64,000 nucleotides of DNA, taken from CBDCWT01 sp965223305. Its GTDB lineage: Bacteria > Planctomycetota > Planctomycetia > Pirellulales > Pirellulaceae. Position numbers and translations under genes: made by a program. Below, in pieces: positions 29,475 to 39,071 of the stretch (positions within the stretch are counted from its first letter, which is position 1; each line of letters opens with the position of its first letter). Where the stretch lies: the NCBI GenBank assembly GCA_965223305.1, contig CBDCWT010000019.1:1-64000 (forward strand). The letters run 5' to 3'. The notes under the pieces are model-generated. The model was given only the letters and a program-made list of their open reading frames with translations. It did not search any database and was not told the origin of the DNA.

Positions 29475-32400
29475 GTGAGCAAAGACCTTCACAGCACTTC
29501 GGGCGAGCCTCCAATGGTACCGGCCGTTCGAGATGCCACGTCGACCGGCCTGGCTACGGCGACGCTTGTAGCCGCTTGTCTGGTCAGCTGGACCGCACCA
29601 TCGATCGCACAGCAGGCGCAGACTGCGACGCCCGTAGCCGGCAGAGATCGCGCCCCGTCTGTGTCTGCTCCCTCGGTGAAGCGATTCGGCACGCCGGACC
29701 GCACCATTGTAGCGCAGTCCAGATTTACCGATCACCAATTCTCCTTGGCCGAAGGCGACGTCGTGGTCTTCGTCGGCCAGACAGACATGGTGCGATCGCG
29801 CCTGAACCCGACTCTGGAAGCAATGCTGGCCGACCATTTTGCGAGCGTTAAACCTCGGTTTCGCAACATGGCCTGGGAAGGCGATACGGTGTACGAGCAG
29901 TGGCGTGACATCGACTTCGGAACGTGGGATGCTCAATTGCGGTGTGTCGGGGCAACCGTTGTGATTGCACAATTCGGCCAGATGGAAGCGTTAGGCGGAA
30001 TCGACCGAGTCGATCAGTTCGTCGCAGCCTACGAAAGGCTGCTGGACGAGTTTGAAAAACAGACCTCGAGAATCGTGCTGCTGTCACCGCGACCGTTCGA
30101 AGAGCCATTGTCGAAGCAAATGCCGAATCACGTCGGCAAACAACAAGAGCTCGAAGCCTATGTCCGGGCAATCGCCAGGCTGGCCGAGCGCCGAGGCTAC
30201 TTGTTTGTTGATCTGTTCGCCTCTCTCATCAACGCAAAAAGTCGACTGACGGCAAACGGAATCCACCTGACAACGGACGCCCAGTCTGTTGTCGCACGAA
30301 TCGTCGCGTCGGAGCTCGGCGTTGCAGCCAGCGATCCCAACACACCGCTGTGGTCAGCGATACGAGAAAAGAACCGGCTGTGGTTTGATAACTGGCGCCC
30401 GATGAACTGGTCCTTCGCCTTTGGCGACCGGACCAGCCAACCCTTCGGAAGACCCGGTGGCGGCAAGCCTGCATTGCGCGTCGAACTTGAGGAATTTCAA
30501 CCGTTGATCTCAGCGGCCGACCGGACGATCCACGAATGTGCAATTCAAGGGTGCCCCCCAAACACGCTCAAGGACAACTCTGCGGTGGAGCCGCGCGCTA
30601 GAAACGAGCTGCCAACAACAGACCACGATCACTCGATCGAAGCTGAGCTGAAGTCCTTCACTCTAACCGATGGATTTGAGATGAACTTGTTCGCCAGCGA
30701 GGCGGACGGCATTGTCAAACCGGCACAGATGCGATGGGACGACCGCGGGCGGCTCTGGGTGCTCTGCATACCGACCTATCCGCACATCGATCCGGGCGCC
30801 AAACCGGCCGACTATGTGATGGTATGTGAAGACACCGATGGCGATGGTCGAGCAGACAAGTTCGAACGATTCGCCGACGGATTATTCATGCCCATGGGAA
30901 TCGAGTTCGGCGCGGGTGGTGTTTACCTTTGCGAAGCAACCGAGTTGGTGCACCTCAAGGACACCGACGGCGATGGCAAGGCGGATTCACGAACAGTGGT
31001 ACTCTCCGGCTTCGGCACCGCCGATTCGCATCAGATGATCAACAGCTTGACCTGGGGGCCGTCCGGCGAGTTGTGGTTCACGCAAGGGCATCACGCGTAC
31101 TCTCACGTGGAGACACCCTGGGGGATTTCTCAACTTCACAAATCCGGCCTGTGGCGCTACCGCCCCCGAACCGGCCGTCTGCAGAGCTTCTTCAACATGT
31201 CCTCAGCCGGTCTGAATTGCCAGGGTCTTACTTATGACCGTTGGGGACAGGTGTTTCACAACTCGGCGGCGTGGAGTGGCGGTTTCTATACCGTCGCCGG
31301 GATGATCCCAACGGCGCGACCGCTGAAGTATATGGCCCTGGCGGTCCCCGATCGCAGGAACACAGGCTTCGAGTTTCTCGATACGCAGCACGTCGCCCCT
31401 GAGCTACAGGGCACGGTGGTGTGGGGCGGCTATCTCTCGAATTCCGTCCATCTCCATCGGATTGTCAACGATGGTAGTGGCTTCACTGCGGAAGTGCTTC
31501 CCGATCTAGTAACAAGCTCCAGAATTGAGTTTCGTCCCGTGAACATTCGGGTGGGTCCGGATGGCGGCATCTATGTATGTGATTGGTACAACGCAGTCAT
31601 TGGTCACTACCAGGCAAGCTATCGCGATCCGAAACGCGATCGTTCTCACGGACGCATCTGGCGGATCACCGCCAAAGATCGGCCGCTCGTATCACCACCT
31701 GCACTGGAGGAGATGTCGCCGCGCGAATTGCTCGATGCACTGCGGTCGCCAGAAGCGCTGACGCGTTATAACGCGAAGCGACGGCTGTTTGACTTGCCAA
31801 CTCGCCAGGCGGTTCAGGCCGTTGACAGCTGGCTTGCATCGATTGACCCTGACGATGACCAGGCCGAGCACTTGTTGCTGCAAGCTGTCGGCATTTATGA
31901 AGCCCACGAAGCGGTTCGCCCCGATGCTCTGCAACGACTGTTGCAGGCGGACGACGCGCGGGTGCGAGCGTATGGCGCTCGCGTTGTCGGTAATTGGGCA
32001 AGTCGCCTCGAGAATCCGTTGGATCTGCTAGGCGGGTGCGCAGTTGACGAACACCCGCGCGTCCGACTCGAGGCAATTGTCGCGTGCAGCCATATCGAGA
32101 TGCCGAGATCCATCGCGATCGCTGCCCTGGCTGCCGAGATGCCACGCGACCGCTACATCGACTACGCGCTGTCACAATGCGTCCATGCACTTGAGCCAGT
32201 GTGGTATCCAGCCTTGCAGCGTGGCGAGTTAGATCTCGCTGAAAACCCCGATCGTTTCAGAATCGTCTTGGAACTAGCCGGAAGCAAAGATACTGCGGGC
32301 TTGATCCGTCAACTGGCTGAGAATCCTCAGTTGTCCAGCGATGGACACGAGAGTTTACTGGCTTTGCTCGTCACTGTTGGCGGTCCCGATCAAATGCGCT

Positions 32401-33524
32401 TCGCACTTGAGCAGGCACCACGAAGCCGCACAGTGATGAAGTCCCTTTTGAGTGTCGCCAAAGTGCATCGACGCAAGCCAAACGGTGACCTGTTGTCTTT
32501 CTTCAGCCCTTGGATCGACAGTCCGAAAGACTCCGAGATGCAACGGTTGTGGATCCAGCTCGCTGGGGCGTGGAAGGTGACGACATTGGCGGATGATATT
32601 CGTCGAGCGATTGCGGATCCCGCCTTACCCGAAACGGCCCTGGCGGCCGCAATCCTCTCGTTGGCTCAATTGGAAGGCGCAGAGGCACACGACGAAATCA
32701 CAACATACTTGGAGACCAACCTCGATCGACAACTCATCACTGAATCAGTGGTCCAAGCGGTGAGCATGTATAGCACACAACATGCAGCTGATCTTGCCGC
32801 TCCGCTCCTGGCCAGCAGTCACGATCAATCACACACTGCGAGGCTGATCAGTGTTTTTCTCGGCCGCGCCGGCGGAACGAAACAGCTGGCGAGCTCGTTA
32901 GCTCAGTTAGACTCCCGCGGCCTAACAGTCTCCCGCGACAACGCGATTCTAATGCATCGAGCTCTCTCAGCCTCGGGAAGACAAGATGAAGCGTTACTGC
33001 AAGTGATCAACAACGTATTGGGGACCCACTGGAAGGGAGTCGAGTTCAGCCGCGAATACGTGAATCGACTTGCTCGCGAAGTAATGGATTCGGGTAATGC
33101 CGACAACGGCCGCCAGGTCTATCAATCGAAACTCGCAAACTGTGCGGCTTGCCACAAGATTGCGGGGCAGGGCGGTGACTTCGGTCCCGACCTTTCGATC
33201 ATCGGTGCAGGCCGAACATTGGAGGCCTTAATCGAGTCGGTGCTTTGGCCAAACCGTCAGGTTCGCGAAGGCTTCATGTCCGTCAGAGTGCTGACGAGCG
33301 AAGGTCAGTTTTTTATCGGCTATGGCGTGAACGAGACGGACGACGAATTCCATCTGCGAGATCCATCCACGGGAGAGGTCAGAAGAGTGCGCCGAGACGA
33401 CATCGAAGAGATCTCAGAAGTCGGCAGTATGATGCCCGCGGGATTGACAGCAGGAATGACGCGTGAAGAGCTACGAGACCTGATGCGATTTATTTCCGAG
33501 CTCGGTAAAGCCCCACCATCATGA
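29475..33524 (+). CDS. SGNH - PVC dehydrogenase - HEAT - cytochrome c fusion
   Basis: 1,349 residues. A signal-like segment (LVAACLVSWTAPSIAQ) leads into an SGNH-like domain (about 85-290; DVVVFVGQTDMVRSRL, AWEGDTVYEQW, NGIHLT). Next is a PVC-type membrane-bound dehydrogenase propeller (about 395-760; PAQMRWDDRGRLWVLC, two EDTDGDGRADKF-like calcium loops, GGIYVCDWYNAVIGHYQ). A HEAT-repeat stretch follows (about 770-1180) and then a C-terminal cytochrome c with the haem site CAACHKIAGQGGDFGPDL. The propeller resembles sugar (glucose/sorbosone) dehydrogenases, suggesting periplasmic oxidation coupled to haem. Exact substrate unknown. Confidence 0.88.
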   Translation: MSKDLHSTSGEPPMVPAVRDATSTGLATATLVAACLVSWTAPSIAQQAQTATPVAGRDRAPSVSAPSVKRFGTPDRTIVAQSRFTDHQFSLAEGDVVVFVGQTDMVRSRLNPTLEAMLADHFASVKPRFRNMAWEGDTVYEQWRDIDFGTWDAQLRCVGATVVIAQFGQMEALGGIDRVDQFVAAYERLLDEFEKQTSRIVLLSPRPFEEPLSKQMPNHVGKQQELEAYVRAIARLAERRGYLFVDLFASLINAKSRLTANGIHLTTDAQSVVARIVASELGVAASDPNTPLWSAIREKNRLWFDNWRPMNWSFAFGDRTSQPFGRPGGGKPALRVELEEFQPLISAADRTIHECAIQGCPPNTLKDNSAVEPRARNELPTTDHDHSIEAELKSFTLTDGFEMNLFASEADGIVKPAQMRWDDRGRLWVLCIPTYPHIDPGAKPADYVMVCEDTDGDGRADKFERFADGLFMPMGIEFGAGGVYLCEATELVHLKDTDGDGKADSRTVVLSGFGTADSHQMINSLTWGPSGELWFTQGHHAYSHVETPWGISQLHKSGLWRYRPRTGRLQSFFNMSSAGLNCQGLTYDRWGQVFHNSAAWSGGFYTVAGMIPTARPLKYMALAVPDRRNTGFEFLDTQHVAPELQGTVVWGGYLSNSVHLHRIVNDGSGFTAEVLPDLVTSSRIEFRPVNIRVGPDGGIYVCDWYNAVIGHYQASYRDPKRDRSHGRIWRITAKDRPLVSPPALEEMSPRELLDALRSPEALTRYNAKRRLFDLPTRQAVQAVDSWLASIDPDDDQAEHLLLQAVGIYEAHEAVRPDALQRLLQADDARVRAYGARVVGNWASRLENPLDLLGGCAVDEHPRVRLEAIVACSHIEMPRSIAIAALAAEMPRDRYIDYALSQCVHALEPVWYPALQRGELDLAENPDRFRIVLELAGSKDTAGLIRQLAENPQLSSDGHESLLALLVTVGGPDQMRFALEQAPRSRTVMKSLLSVAKVHRRKPNGDLLSFFSPWIDSPKDSEMQRLWIQLAGAWKVTTLADDIRRAIADPALPETALAAAILSLAQLEGAEAHDEITTYLETNLDRQLITESVVQAVSMYSTQHAADLAAPLLASSHDQSHTARLISVFLGRAGGTKQLASSLAQLDSRGLTVSRDNAILMHRALSASGRQDEALLQVINNVLGTHWKGVEFSREYVNRLAREVMDSGNADNGRQVYQSKLANCAACHKIAGQGGDFGPDLSIIGAGRTLEALIESVLWPNRQVREGFMSVRVLTSEGQFFIGYGVNETDDEFHLRDPSTGEVRRVRRDDIEEISEVGSMMPAGLTAGMTREELRDLMRFISELGKAPPS

Positions 33525-33854
33525 TCACGAAAGGACATCGGTACTGGCATCAGAATTACCGGCTGGAGTTGGACTCTGACGGCGTCGCGATCTCAAGTAA
33601 TCGACCGCTTCGGCCTGTCGTACTCGCATACGTACCCCGGACAATTCACTAGCCGTTTTGACGCTAGCGACGGTCAGGTGTGCACCGGATATCCGGGACG
33701 ACGGTATCACGAGCGTGTTTCGCCTTCGTGAAAACAGTCGGCCGGGCACACGTCCCCGCAGTCCAGGCACTTGCACTGGATACAGGTGTCGAGGACAATG
33801 AACGTCATCGCTAGCGGTCACGAACAGCACCTTTTCCCCGGGGCCGAATCGAAC

Positions 33855-35318
33855 ATGAAAATTCTTCTCTGTAGAATTCCGGCTTATTTCGGCGTTCGCA
33901 AGGAACATCCAGAGAACATCATGATGCCGGTCGAAATGGCCTACATCGCGGCCATTGCGCGTGAGCAGGGCGCGGAGGTCGACCTGCTCGACCTGGAAGC
34001 CGACCCGATCAGTATCGATGCCCTGAAGGCCGAGGTCCAGAAACCCTACGACTATATCGTCCTCCGCGCCAAGACGCCGAGCTTCTCGGTCGTCAAGGAG
34101 GTCTTTTCGCATACCCCGGCAAAGATCATCGGCATCGGTCACCTGTTTCACACGAAGAGCAACAAAATCTACGAGTTGACAGACTTGCCTCTGCTCTGCG
34201 GCATCAAGGGTGAAACCGATACGCCTTTCCGGATGCTGTTGCAACGCCTGATCCAGGGCGAACCATTTGATGACATCCCGAACCTGATCTACAGGAACTC
34301 GGACGGTGAAATCGTCAGAAACCAGGACACGCTGCTACAGGAGCTCGACGAGCTGCCGAGTCCCGATTACGCCCTCTTCGACTCGAGCGCCTACTATACT
34401 TTTTATCCCGTGCCCTTCGGCACGCGAAAACGCTACGGCTTCATGATGGCCTCGCGTGGATGCCCCTACAGCTGCAGCTTTTGCTCACCGACGCTGCGCA
34501 ATTCCTTTGGAAAAAGCATGCGATTTCATTCGCCGGAACGCGTTGTCAACGACATGCGCGAGCTGCAACGGCTAGGCAAGACCATTGTGCACTTCCGTGA
34601 CGATATCTTCACGGTCGACAAGGAATACGTCCACGCGCTCTGTGAGAAGATGATTGAGGCCGATCTCGGCATGAAGTGGTGCGCACAGACACACATTAAT
34701 TGCATCGACGAGGACCTTCTCGGAGCCATGAGCCGGGCCGGCTGCGTCTCGCTCGGCTTTGGCTTGGAGTCGGGATCGGAGAAGATCCTCAAGACTGTCA
34801 TCAAGACGAACAGGATCGATCGCGCCCCGGCGTTGGTTCGGCACGCAAAGAAGGTTGGGATCAAGACCGTCTGCTTCTTCCTGGTCGGTTGTCCGGGTGA
34901 GAACGAGGAAGACCACCGGCTCAGTCTGGAGCTGTTGAAGAACACGATGCCCAACCTCATCCAGGTGGCCTTTTTCACGCCGTACCCGGGATCAACGGAC
35001 TACGAACGCTACATTGGCGACGAGCGCAGCTACAACGCCAGCCTGCATCACTACAATAACTACCGGATGAACTTCACAGAGCTGTCGACCGATGCCGTCG
35101 AGGCCTTTCACAAGACGATGTACAAAACGTGGTTCTTTGCCCCGTCGACACTGGTGAACACGAGCCTTTCATTGCTTTCGGATCTTGTCCTGAATCCCGG
35201 GTATTTTCGTACGTACCTGGCCAAGGGTAGCGGCTTCCTAATGCGACTGCTGAAACCGCCCGAGTTGAAACCGCCCGAGTTGAAACCCGCGCCAGCTGTC
35301 GAGGACTGCTATATCTAG
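33855..35318 (+). CDS. B12-binding radical SAM protein
   Basis: 487 residues from the ATG at 33,855 (MKILLCRIPAYFGVRKEHPE). The longer reading starting at 33,771 adds 28 unlikely residues. Residues 1-150 form a B12-binding-like Rossmann domain; residues about 190-400 are the radical SAM barrel with the 4Fe-4S motif RGCPYSCSFC. The tail has a short proline repeat (two KPPEL units). These proteins carry out methylations or rearrangements of natural products, lipids or sugars. The neighbouring surface-sugar genes suggest a role in polysaccharide or lipid decoration. Confidence 0.82.
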   Translation: MKILLCRIPAYFGVRKEHPENIMMPVEMAYIAAIAREQGAEVDLLDLEADPISIDALKAEVQKPYDYIVLRAKTPSFSVVKEVFSHTPAKIIGIGHLFHTKSNKIYELTDLPLLCGIKGETDTPFRMLLQRLIQGEPFDDIPNLIYRNSDGEIVRNQDTLLQELDELPSPDYALFDSSAYYTFYPVPFGTRKRYGFMMASRGCPYSCSFCSPTLRNSFGKSMRFHSPERVVNDMRELQRLGKTIVHFRDDIFTVDKEYVHALCEKMIEADLGMKWCAQTHINCIDEDLLGAMSRAGCVSLGFGLESGSEKILKTVIKTNRIDRAPALVRHAKKVGIKTVCFFLVGCPGENEEDHRLSLELLKNTMPNLIQVAFFTPYPGSTDYERYIGDERSYNASLHHYNNYRMNFTELSTDAVEAFHKTMYKTWFFAPSTLVNTSLSLLSDLVLNPGYFRTYLAKGSGFLMRLLKPPELKPPELKPAPAVEDCYI

Positions 35319-35384
35319 GCGCCCTACGGACTAGATGCTCCGGCTCGCGAGCCCGTGAAGTAGCCTGTCGCGTCCTTGTCGCCC

Positions 35385-35632
35385 AACAGCAATTACGCTT
35401 ACGCTCTCGGCGCAGAGGATGAAGACCTGGCCATCCGAGGGAACGCCGAACGATACGGCCAGGGAACCTACGAAAGCGAACAGCTCCTCGTTTACGATAC
35501 GGACGTCTCCGGGGCATCGGAGATGGCCGTTTCTTCGATAGCATCGAACGCGGCGAAACGGTCAAGACCGGCAATTCCAACGCGCTCAACGTCATGACGC
35601 TGATAGACAGGGTCTACGGGTTCCGGTCATGA
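35385..35632 (+). pseudogene. Decayed oxidoreductase-like fragment
   Basis: A frame containing RYGQGTYESEQLLVYDT is followed, after a frame change near 35,500, by GRFFDSIERGETVKTGNS and NALNVMTLIDRVYGFRS, which resembles the end of a Gfo/Idh/MocA oxidoreductase. The TGA overlaps the ATG of the next gene (ATGA), showing that the ancestral gene was translationally coupled to it. No start or N-terminal domain remains. Confidence 0.4.
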
Positions 35633-36954
35633 AGACAGCACTCTTAAAAGCTATCCGGGTCGTCATTCATAAAAACAGCGGCTCCTTCCGCCAGCAGGTT
35701 TTCAAGAACATTGCGTCCCACAGCAACGCTATCCTGGCGGCGCTGTTCGTCTATAACACTCTGGGCAAGAGCATCTTATCGACCTGGTTTACGGCCCTCT
35801 ACGGCATCAAGTCATGGCTGTGCGTTGCCATGCCCCGGACGTCGTCACGGCTGTTGTGCGTCTATTCCTTTAAGAATGAAGAGCGACAGATTCGCTGGAT
35901 GGCCGAAAGCACGGGCATAACTCCGGGGCGTATTGACATACGAGTCCGGAACGGGCTGCGCCCACGTAACTGGCTCGCCGCCCTTCGACAGCTTTCCAGG
36001 GCAGGGAAGCTGGCCCAGATGCTGCGTGTGCTGCACCGGGTGAACCAGCGATATGATTTTCTCGTAACCACCTACGTGGCCAGCACGATGTTCTACTACG
36101 CGCGCTTCCGCGAGCTGCTCCGCAGTACAGCCTGCGATGCCACGCTCGTCTCGAGCGACTCCAGCCCCGAGGCCATCGGCCTGACTCTGGCCATGACTGA
36201 CCGTCCGTGCGCGCGCCTTTACGTGACCCACGGCCATATTCCCGACCGGCCGTGGCGGGAAGACCAGCCACCCACGATGCATTTCGATGGTTTCATTCTC
36301 GACGGTCAGGCCGCACTGGATATCTACAAGCGCTCGCAGCGAGTCACCGTTCCGGTGGTGTTCAAAGGCGTCGAGGGAACCGACCGATCGCTTCGGCTGG
36401 CAGCGCTGGAAAAGGACCGGTTGCGTATCGGCATCTTTGCGTCGTTGCAGACCGACTTCAACAAGTGCCAGCGCGTGATCCGTGGCGTGCGACGACGCTT
36501 CAGCCTCGAACACATCGTGTTGAGGCTGCACACCAACAAGGTTGCACGACACCCCCACATGAGACGTCTCCTGGCCGGGCTGGAAGGCGTCGACGGCGCC
36601 GACGCGGATCGTTCGCTGCAGGAAGACATTGATCGCTGTGACCTGGTGATCGCCGGAGACACGAGCGTGCACTTGAACGTACTCAAGCATGGCGTGCCCA
36701 CGGTCTACGTCGCCGGCATGGACAACGTGCCGCACGATTTCTACGGTTTCATTCGCGGCGGCCTCATCCCGGCATTCGACAGCGTCGAGGCCGCAGACAT
36801 GGATCTCGTGCGGGACCACTATCGGAACGGTTGGGCCGAGAAGTTCCGGTACTGGGACGCCGGCTACGGCCGAGACAGGGAAGCGATGCAACGCGAAGTC
36901 GCTCTTGCCGTCGGCAAGGTCATCGAACAGAAGCTAAGCGGCCAACCCTCATGA
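35629..36954 (+). CDS. GT-B-like surface-polysaccharide protein
   Basis: 441 residues. One hydrophobic segment near residues 30-60; otherwise a two-domain Rossmann-like layout (YDFLVTTYVASTMFYY; DATLVSSDSSPEAIGL; later LRIGIFASLQTDFNKC and DLVIAGDTSVHLNVLKHGVP). The last block resembles the donor-binding region of CDP-glycerol/polysialic-type GT-B transferases (Ser/Thr followed by a conserved His-Gly-Val-Pro). No precise family recognised. Its stop overlaps the start of the cytidylyltransferase gene, so the two probably act together in making a sialic-acid-like surface glycan. Confidence 0.55.
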   Translation: MKTALLKAIRVVIHKNSGSFRQQVFKNIASHSNAILAALFVYNTLGKSILSTWFTALYGIKSWLCVAMPRTSSRLLCVYSFKNEERQIRWMAESTGITPGRIDIRVRNGLRPRNWLAALRQLSRAGKLAQMLRVLHRVNQRYDFLVTTYVASTMFYYARFRELLRSTACDATLVSSDSSPEAIGLTLAMTDRPCARLYVTHGHIPDRPWREDQPPTMHFDGFILDGQAALDIYKRSQRVTVPVVFKGVEGTDRSLRLAALEKDRLRIGIFASLQTDFNKCQRVIRGVRRRFSLEHIVLRLHTNKVARHPHMRRLLAGLEGVDGADADRSLQEDIDRCDLVIAGDTSVHLNVLKHGVPTVYVAGMDNVPHDFYGFIRGGLIPAFDSVEAADMDLVRDHYRNGWAEKFRYWDAGYGRDREAMQREVALAVGKVIEQKLSGQPS

Positions 36955-37628
36955 TTGCCTACCTGATTATCAAGAACTACAGCGAGCGCGTGCCGGAAAA
37001 GAACTTCCGTGAACTGGGCGGCAAGCCCTTGTTCCGGTGGATTCTGGACACGTTGCAGGAAGTGGTTGAGCTCGAACGCATCGTGATCAACACCGATGCC
37101 CGGGATCGCCTGGCGACGCTTGGCTTGGTGGAATCCGAGCGACTCGTGCTTCGCGACCGCAGGGAAGATCTTCGCGAAAACGATATCACCGCGAACACGC
37201 TGATCGCGGCCGACCTTGATGAGATCGAAGGAGAGGAATGGTTGATGACTCATGTCACCAATCCATTCCTGTCGGCCGAGACGATCCGCAGCGGGATCGC
37301 TCGCTATCGAGAACGCGTGGACGACGGTTCGGCCGACTCGCTATTTAGCGTGAATCGCGTCAGCCGTCGCCTTTACGGGGCGGACGGAGACGCCATCAAT
37401 CATGATCCGAAAAAACTGATACCCACGCAGGATCTGCCGCCGGTCTACGAAGAAAACTCGTGTCTCTACATCTTCAGCAAGGCAAGCTTCCGCGCAACCG
37501 GCGCCCGCATCGGGCTTAAGCCTCTCCTGTTTGAAATGCCGCGACTAGAGTCGCTCGATATCGACGACATGGAGGACTGGCGCCTGGCGGAGATGATGAC
37601 CATCGCGCGCAAGGGCAACAACAGGTAG
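36951..37628 (+). CDS. CMP-sialic-acid-synthetase-like cytidylyltransferase
   Basis: 225 residues from the ATG at 36,951. The nucleotide-binding start is MIAYLIIKNYSERVPEKNFR (the family's R-x-x-S-K-R-x-P-x-K-N loop in variant form), followed by GGKPLFRWILDTL and a THVTNPF block. It activates a nonulosonic or ulosonic acid with CTP. It overlaps the preceding gene by four bases. NeuA-like is the best fit, but KdsB-type or pseudaminic/legionaminic specificity cannot be excluded. Confidence 0.8.
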   Translation: MIAYLIIKNYSERVPEKNFRELGGKPLFRWILDTLQEVVELERIVINTDARDRLATLGLVESERLVLRDRREDLRENDITANTLIAADLDEIEGEEWLMTHVTNPFLSAETIRSGIARYRERVDDGSADSLFSVNRVSRRLYGADGDAINHDPKKLIPTQDLPPVYEENSCLYIFSKASFRATGARIGLKPLLFEMPRLESLDIDDMEDWRLAEMMTIARKGNNR

Positions 37629-37745
37629 GGCGAGCCGGATCGACACCACCAGAACCAGGGGAGCCGCCTGCAACCTGACTCGCTCACGTGCAGCTCCCGC
37701 TGTCGGCCGAGGCTCTGACCCGGCGAGAAGTCCCGTTTCGCTGGC

Positions 37746-39071
37746 TCATCCCCGCTTGATTTTCTGGCCGATCTTCCCAAGTTTGTTTAGCCGCAGGGCC
37801 CCCAGCTGCCGTAGCCGTCTAAGGCGGCTGAGATTAAGGTAAAACACCAAGTAAAAGAAACGCTGCCACCACCAGTAGAAGAGACTCTTTGCTGGGGGAT
37901 ACGTGGCTTCACGCGAGCCGTAGGCCATGCCCGGAAAAGCCCTGAGTGGAGAAAAATGGGCTAGCAAAATTGGCATGCGGCGTGCGGCCAGCATTTCCCT
38001 GAACTGCGCGCCCAGGCCTTTACCCGGCAGGTTGAGCACGAAATAGGCGGTCACTTCGATCCCGCACTCGCGGCAGGTCTTGAGTACTTCCTGGAGCTGG
38101 TCCGGGTCGGCCGTTCGGCCCAGCGCCTCCGCTTGCTTCACGTCGAGGGTCTCGACCCCAAGCGCGACATGCCGGCAACCGCTCTCCGCCATGGCCCGCA
38201 GCACGGCTTCGTCCAGCGTGTCGAGACGCAGTCCATTCAAGCACTGCCACGTGACGTCCAGTTTGGCGCATCTGAGCGCCTCGCAGAAATCCAGGACCCA
38301 GCCTCTGTTGTCAGTAAAGAGCGGATCCTCGATGACGAAGTCGCGCATCCCGTACCGGCTCTGCAAGTCGCGCAGCTCGGCCATCACGTTATCGACCGAT
38401 CGGTAACGCGATCCACCCGTACTTACGGCGGGTACATGACAGAACGCGCAGGCGAACCGGCATCCCCTCTGCGTGAACACGGTGTGAGAGGGACCGGCGG
38501 CAAGCAGCGGGGCATGGTAGCGCCGTAAATCGACGATGCCGCGATCAGCAGGGGGAAGCGCGTCCAGGTCTGCGACGTACGCAGCCTCAACGCTTCCTTT
38601 ATGGACACCTCGCCTACTCTCGTTGGCGATGAGGACGCCCCTTGGAGCAGATCCATCCGGCTGTACTGCCAGCCAGTCGATCAGCTCCGGCAGAATCGCC
38701 TCCGCGTCACCGCAAAGCACGTAGTCCAGTGCGTCGCTGGAGGCGCAGACTTCCGGCGCCAACGTGGGAAAGATGCCACCGGCAACGAAGACGGCATCGG
38801 TGAGCGGCCTGTATGCCTGGACCTGCTGGACAAGCAGGCGCCAGTCCTGCGGCTGGCCCGGCAGACCAAGGGTCCAGGAGGAGAAATAGACGAGATCCGC
38901 TTTCGCGATCGCTGCGCGCACTGGCTCGCGTTCGTCTGGGCGTACCGTGCCCAGGTCGACGCCGAAAACATCCAGGCCCTTTTCTTTCAAGACTGCCGAG
39001 ACGATGGCAATGTCAAAGGGAAAGGTCTGTTCACCGCTTTTGCGCGGTTGCACCAGAACGATGGAATTCAC
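37746..39071 (-). CDS. B12-binding radical SAM protein
   Basis: 441 residues if started at the GTG at 39,071, which has GGGAGGAG five bases upstream. The open frame continues 77 codons further, but that part is translated dispersed repeat (it contains the tell-tale EGEAPAEP) and should not be annotated. Residues about 1-145 are B12-binding-like (FDIAIVSAVLKEKGLDVFGV; VFVAGGIFPTLAPEV); the radical SAM cluster motif is RGCRFACAFC. A basic C-terminal tail follows two aromatic hydrophobic segments (FYWWWQRFFYLVFYL), suggesting membrane contact. Likely surface-glycolipid or hopanoid-type modification. Confidence 0.8.
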   Translation of the reverse strand: MNSIVLVQPRKSGEQTFPFDIAIVSAVLKEKGLDVFGVDLGTVRPDEREPVRAAIAKADLVYFSSWTLGLPGQPQDWRLLVQQVQAYRPLTDAVFVAGGIFPTLAPEVCASSDALDYVLCGDAEAILPELIDWLAVQPDGSAPRGVLIANESRRGVHKGSVEAAYVADLDALPPADRGIVDLRRYHAPLLAAGPSHTVFTQRGCRFACAFCHVPAVSTGGSRYRSVDNVMAELRDLQSRYGMRDFVIEDPLFTDNRGWVLDFCEALRCAKLDVTWQCLNGLRLDTLDEAVLRAMAESGCRHVALGVETLDVKQAEALGRTADPDQLQEVLKTCRECGIEVTAYFVLNLPGKGLGAQFREMLAARRMPILLAHFSPLRAFPGMAYGSREATYPPAKSLFYWWWQRFFYLVFYLNLSRLRRLRQLGALRLNKLGKIGQKIKRG

